This document shows positions 62,088 to 64,000 of a stretch of DNA of 64,000 bases, piece after piece; position 1 is the stretch's first letter; each line of letters opens with the position of its first letter. The stretch comes from an uncultured Bacteroidales bacterium. Its GTDB lineage: Bacteria > Bacteroidota > Bacteroidia > Bacteroidales > Bacteroidaceae. Location of the stretch: assembly GCA_902778625.1 (NCBI GenBank), contig CACYYM010000019.1:23588-87587 (forward strand), given 5' to 3'. A program made the position numbers and the translations under genes. The notes beneath the pieces were generated by a model, which saw nothing but the letters and a program-made list of their open reading frames with translations, made no database searches and was not told the DNA's origin.

Positions 62088-63239
62088 ATGCCTAAAAAAC
62101 GCAAAAAAATGCAGCAAAAAAACGTATCAGTCATTTTTGACAGGAAGGGTGTCGCGGCAAAGAAAGGACGTGGCAAAGTTGAGATTAGGGTTTACCTTGA
62201 TAGGAATGTTCGTAAGTACATTGTTGTCGGCTCAACTACAAAAGCAGGTTGGAAAACCTATCAGCACAGCAGAGAACTTGAACTTCAGCTAGAGCACTAT
62301 GAGGAAATTGTCCGTGCCATGAGGATTCTTGGTGAGGATTTGACTATCGAAAATTTCAATGCCTATATTGAAGAAGAGAAGTGTAAAAAAGTTAAAGAAA
62401 CTCCCCTTGAACGAGATTTCATTGAATTCATGCGTAGTGAGATAAAACGCGAGAAATTGCGGGAAGGCACATTGCGTCACAAAAAACTTGTTCTTGATAC
62501 CTTAGTGTCCTATGGTAAGATCAAGACAATAGCTGACCTCACTCCTGCCAATATCCGAGCCTTTGACCGTTGGCTCCACGACACAGGAGAGCGTACAGAA
62601 GTAACTATATGGAACTATCACAAGCGCATCAAGAAGTACACTCGCATTCTGAAGCTCAATGAAATTATAGAACATGACCCTTATGAGTATTGCAAGATTT
62701 CTCGTGGGCATAGCAAACCAAGGACTCCGCTAACAGAACAGGAATTACTGAAAATGCGCAAGGTACAGTTAATAGACAAGTTAGACCGCGTGCGTGACTT
62801 ATTTATCTTTGCAGCCTATACTGGTATGGCTTATGCAGATGTACAACGCTTTGACTTTAAGAAAATGACACACAAAATTGGACGTCTGTACTACATAGAC
62901 AGTGAACGCTTAAAGACAGGAACAGAGTTTTATACACCCATTTTGAAACCAGCCATGGATGTCTTGAAGAAATACGATTTCAAATTGCCAAAGATAACGA
63001 ATCAGAAGGCGAATGACTATCTTCATGTCATTGAGGTACAATGCGGATTCAAGAAGAGTCTGACCTTCCATTTGGCTCGTCACAGCTTTGCCACATTGGC
63101 CTTAGCCCATGACGTGCCAATAGAGGACATTTCACGGATGTTAGGCCATAGTGACATAAAAACGACTCAAATTTATTGTAAGATTCTGAAGACCACAGTT
63201 CAACGACATTCTGAAGTTCTGGCTTCATCCATACTCTAG
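62088..63239 (+). CDS. Tyrosine recombinase / integrase
   Basis: 383 residues. N-terminal arm-binding and SAM-like core-binding domains, then the catalytic domain with H328-xx-R331 (HLARHSF), His354 (LGHSD) and nucleophile Tyr363. The first-arginine region reads TGMAYADV, as in many integrases of Bacteroidetes mobile elements. It lies 273 bases from the 3' end of tRNA-Thr, as expected for an element inserted at a tRNA. Confidence 0.9.
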   Translation: MPKKRKKMQQKNVSVIFDRKGVAAKKGRGKVEIRVYLDRNVRKYIVVGSTTKAGWKTYQHSRELELQLEHYEEIVRAMRILGEDLTIENFNAYIEEEKCKKVKETPLERDFIEFMRSEIKREKLREGTLRHKKLVLDTLVSYGKIKTIADLTPANIRAFDRWLHDTGERTEVTIWNYHKRIKKYTRILKLNEIIEHDPYEYCKISRGHSKPRTPLTEQELLKMRKVQLIDKLDRVRDLFIFAAYTGMAYADVQRFDFKKMTHKIGRLYYIDSERLKTGTEFYTPILKPAMDVLKKYDFKLPKITNQKANDYLHVIEVQCGFKKSLTFHLARHSFATLALAHDVPIEDISRMLGHSDIKTTQIYCKILKTTVQRHSEVLASSIL

Positions 63240-63270
63240 AACATCTGATAGCAGACAAGCTTCAACACAC

Positions 63271-63310
63271 GCGACCTTCCTGTTTCGGCAGAGAAGGTCG
63301 CTGTTATTTT
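63271..63310. terminator. Bidirectional terminator between integrase and unknown gene
   Basis: GCGACCTTC (63271-63279) pairs with GAAGGTCGC (63293-63301), then TGTTATTTT. It sits between two convergent genes. Confidence 0.8.
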
Positions 63311-63987
63311 CTCAGCCAGGTACTTCTTGCCGTGAATGTCACGAAGAAATGCGTAGTTCTTGTAGTAGCCATTTCCTTGCCTGTAAGCCGCATGGAATAC
63401 ATATTGTAGGTATAAGTGTTGTCAGGCTTTACTTCATGCCTGTCCACATACGGGTGTGGCATTTGTGGGTGATACTTGATGTAAGTGCCATCCCAGAAGC
63501 CCACATGGATTTTGTCAAAGTATTCCTCCTTCTTCTCCTGTTCTCCGATGGCAAGCGTATTGACAGCCTGCGTCTGATTCTCATCCCTGTCTTCCGCATC
63601 CTCCACGTCATCCCCCAGCGTGCCGCAGTCAACAAATAGCATACTGCCATTTACTTCGTCTGTAAAGTCAATACAAGCCGGCACAATGCCCAACTCCACC
63701 ACATCAGCATTGTCATTGCCGTTGAAGATGCGTGGCCTGAACATATTGACAGGCTGGATGTGCATATAGTGATGAATGACATCCCCAACAGTCTCAGTAT
63801 GGTCACACTTCAACACGAAGTGCGTATCTTCCTCCCTGCAATAGTGTATGTAGCGATACTGCCATGCATTCAGAGGCCCAGCACAGACAAGCAGACTATT
63901 CAGCTGACTCTTCATAGCAGCATAATTGGCGTAAACCTGTATCGGAAGACAAGAAGTAGCCCAATCGCAAGAATAGAACTTCCACAT
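63304..63987 (-). CDS. Unknown protein of the putative element, possibly 5' incomplete
   Basis: 227 residues from MWKFYSCDW. The reading frame has no stop between this ATG and the window end, so the true start may lie outside. No signal peptide. It contains acidic Asp/Glu stretches (DDVEDAEDRDENQ) and many aromatic and His residues (QYRYIHYCREEDTHF, HYMHIQP). Family not recognised. By position it is cargo of the element that carries the integrase. Confidence 0.6.
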   Translation of the reverse strand: MWKFYSCDWATSCLPIQVYANYAAMKSQLNSLLVCAGPLNAWQYRYIHYCREEDTHFVLKCDHTETVGDVIHHYMHIQPVNMFRPRIFNGNDNADVVELGIVPACIDFTDEVNGSMLFVDCGTLGDDVEDAEDRDENQTQAVNTLAIGEQEKKEEYFDKIHVGFWDGTYIKYHPQMPHPYVDRHEVKPDNTYTYNMYSMRLTGKEMATTRTTHFFVTFTARSTWLRK

Positions 63988-64000
63988 GTGATGTTCGCAG

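Overview
The window is a chromosomal segment of a Bacteroidales bacterium, most like Prevotellaceae. The signs are promoters of the Bacteroidetes form (TTTG about 19-20 bases before TAnnTTTG) in front of many genes, an RprX/RprY-type two-component pair, families largely confined to Bacteroidetes (DUF4831, DUF4827, DUF4199 and a DUF6452/DUF6048-like pair), and large secreted proteins ending in a short GQR...NGKK tail. The assignment rests on sequence reading alone.

Layout. 1-3090 is the 3' part of a secreted CotH-kinase/lamin-tail protein. 3448-6720 holds pheT and a YebC-family gene, followed leftward by dnaB (6795-8360). 8849-13579 has a 51-residue peptide gene and a 1514-residue multi-domain surface protein. 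13842-18724 is a leftward ribosomal/purine cluster (rpsF, rpsR, rplI, a zinc-ribbon membrane protein, a stand-alone AICAR transformylase, a 68-residue basic protein and a DUF4831 protein). 19054-24768 has a complete CotH/lamin-tail protein and a GH18-like/crystallin-like protein. 25634-38994 has an M16 protease lipoprotein, a GH51-GH78 pair, a GH3 enzyme, fmt and a DUF1080 protein. 39063-45960 has mce, recG, ispD, a DJ-1 protein, nadK and an ABC exporter. 46069-52999 has an outer-membrane barrel, rprY/rprX, an EF-G paralogue and hemW. 53001-61495 is a lipoprotein gene and then a tightly packed nine-gene leftward run (DUF4199, glycosyltransferase, lipoprotein, OM protein, ApbE, Crp/Fnr regulator, dCMP deaminase, S41 protease, DHH phosphoesterase). 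61639-61814 carries a probable SRP RNA and tRNA-Thr(UGU), followed by a tyrosine integrase (62088-63239) and an unknown gene open at the window end. This looks like one end of an element inserted next to the tRNA.

Genes that act together. GH51, GH78, GH3 and DUF1080 suggest use of arabinose-, rhamnose- and glucose-decorated plant glycans, although no SusC/SusD pair is present. The CotH, GLUG-like and GH18-like proteins share galactose-binding-like modules and the same C-terminal tail, which suggests a shared export or anchoring route.

The most unusual feature is a family of tandem arrays with a 22-bp period. One lies in nearly every gap of more than about 250 bp (near 3119, 8483, 13763, 18864, 25346, 39730, 47067 and 53829). 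The unit sequences differ (GC-rich CCGCACGCGG, intermediate AGCACGTTGA, AT-rich ATACATGTAT), but period and register persist even where sub-types meet inside one array. Other points: a frameshift that removes the conserved C-terminus of ribosomal protein S18, an EF-G paralogue lacking the catalytic histidine, and a five-fold TGTGTACA site cluster just upstream of the integrase.
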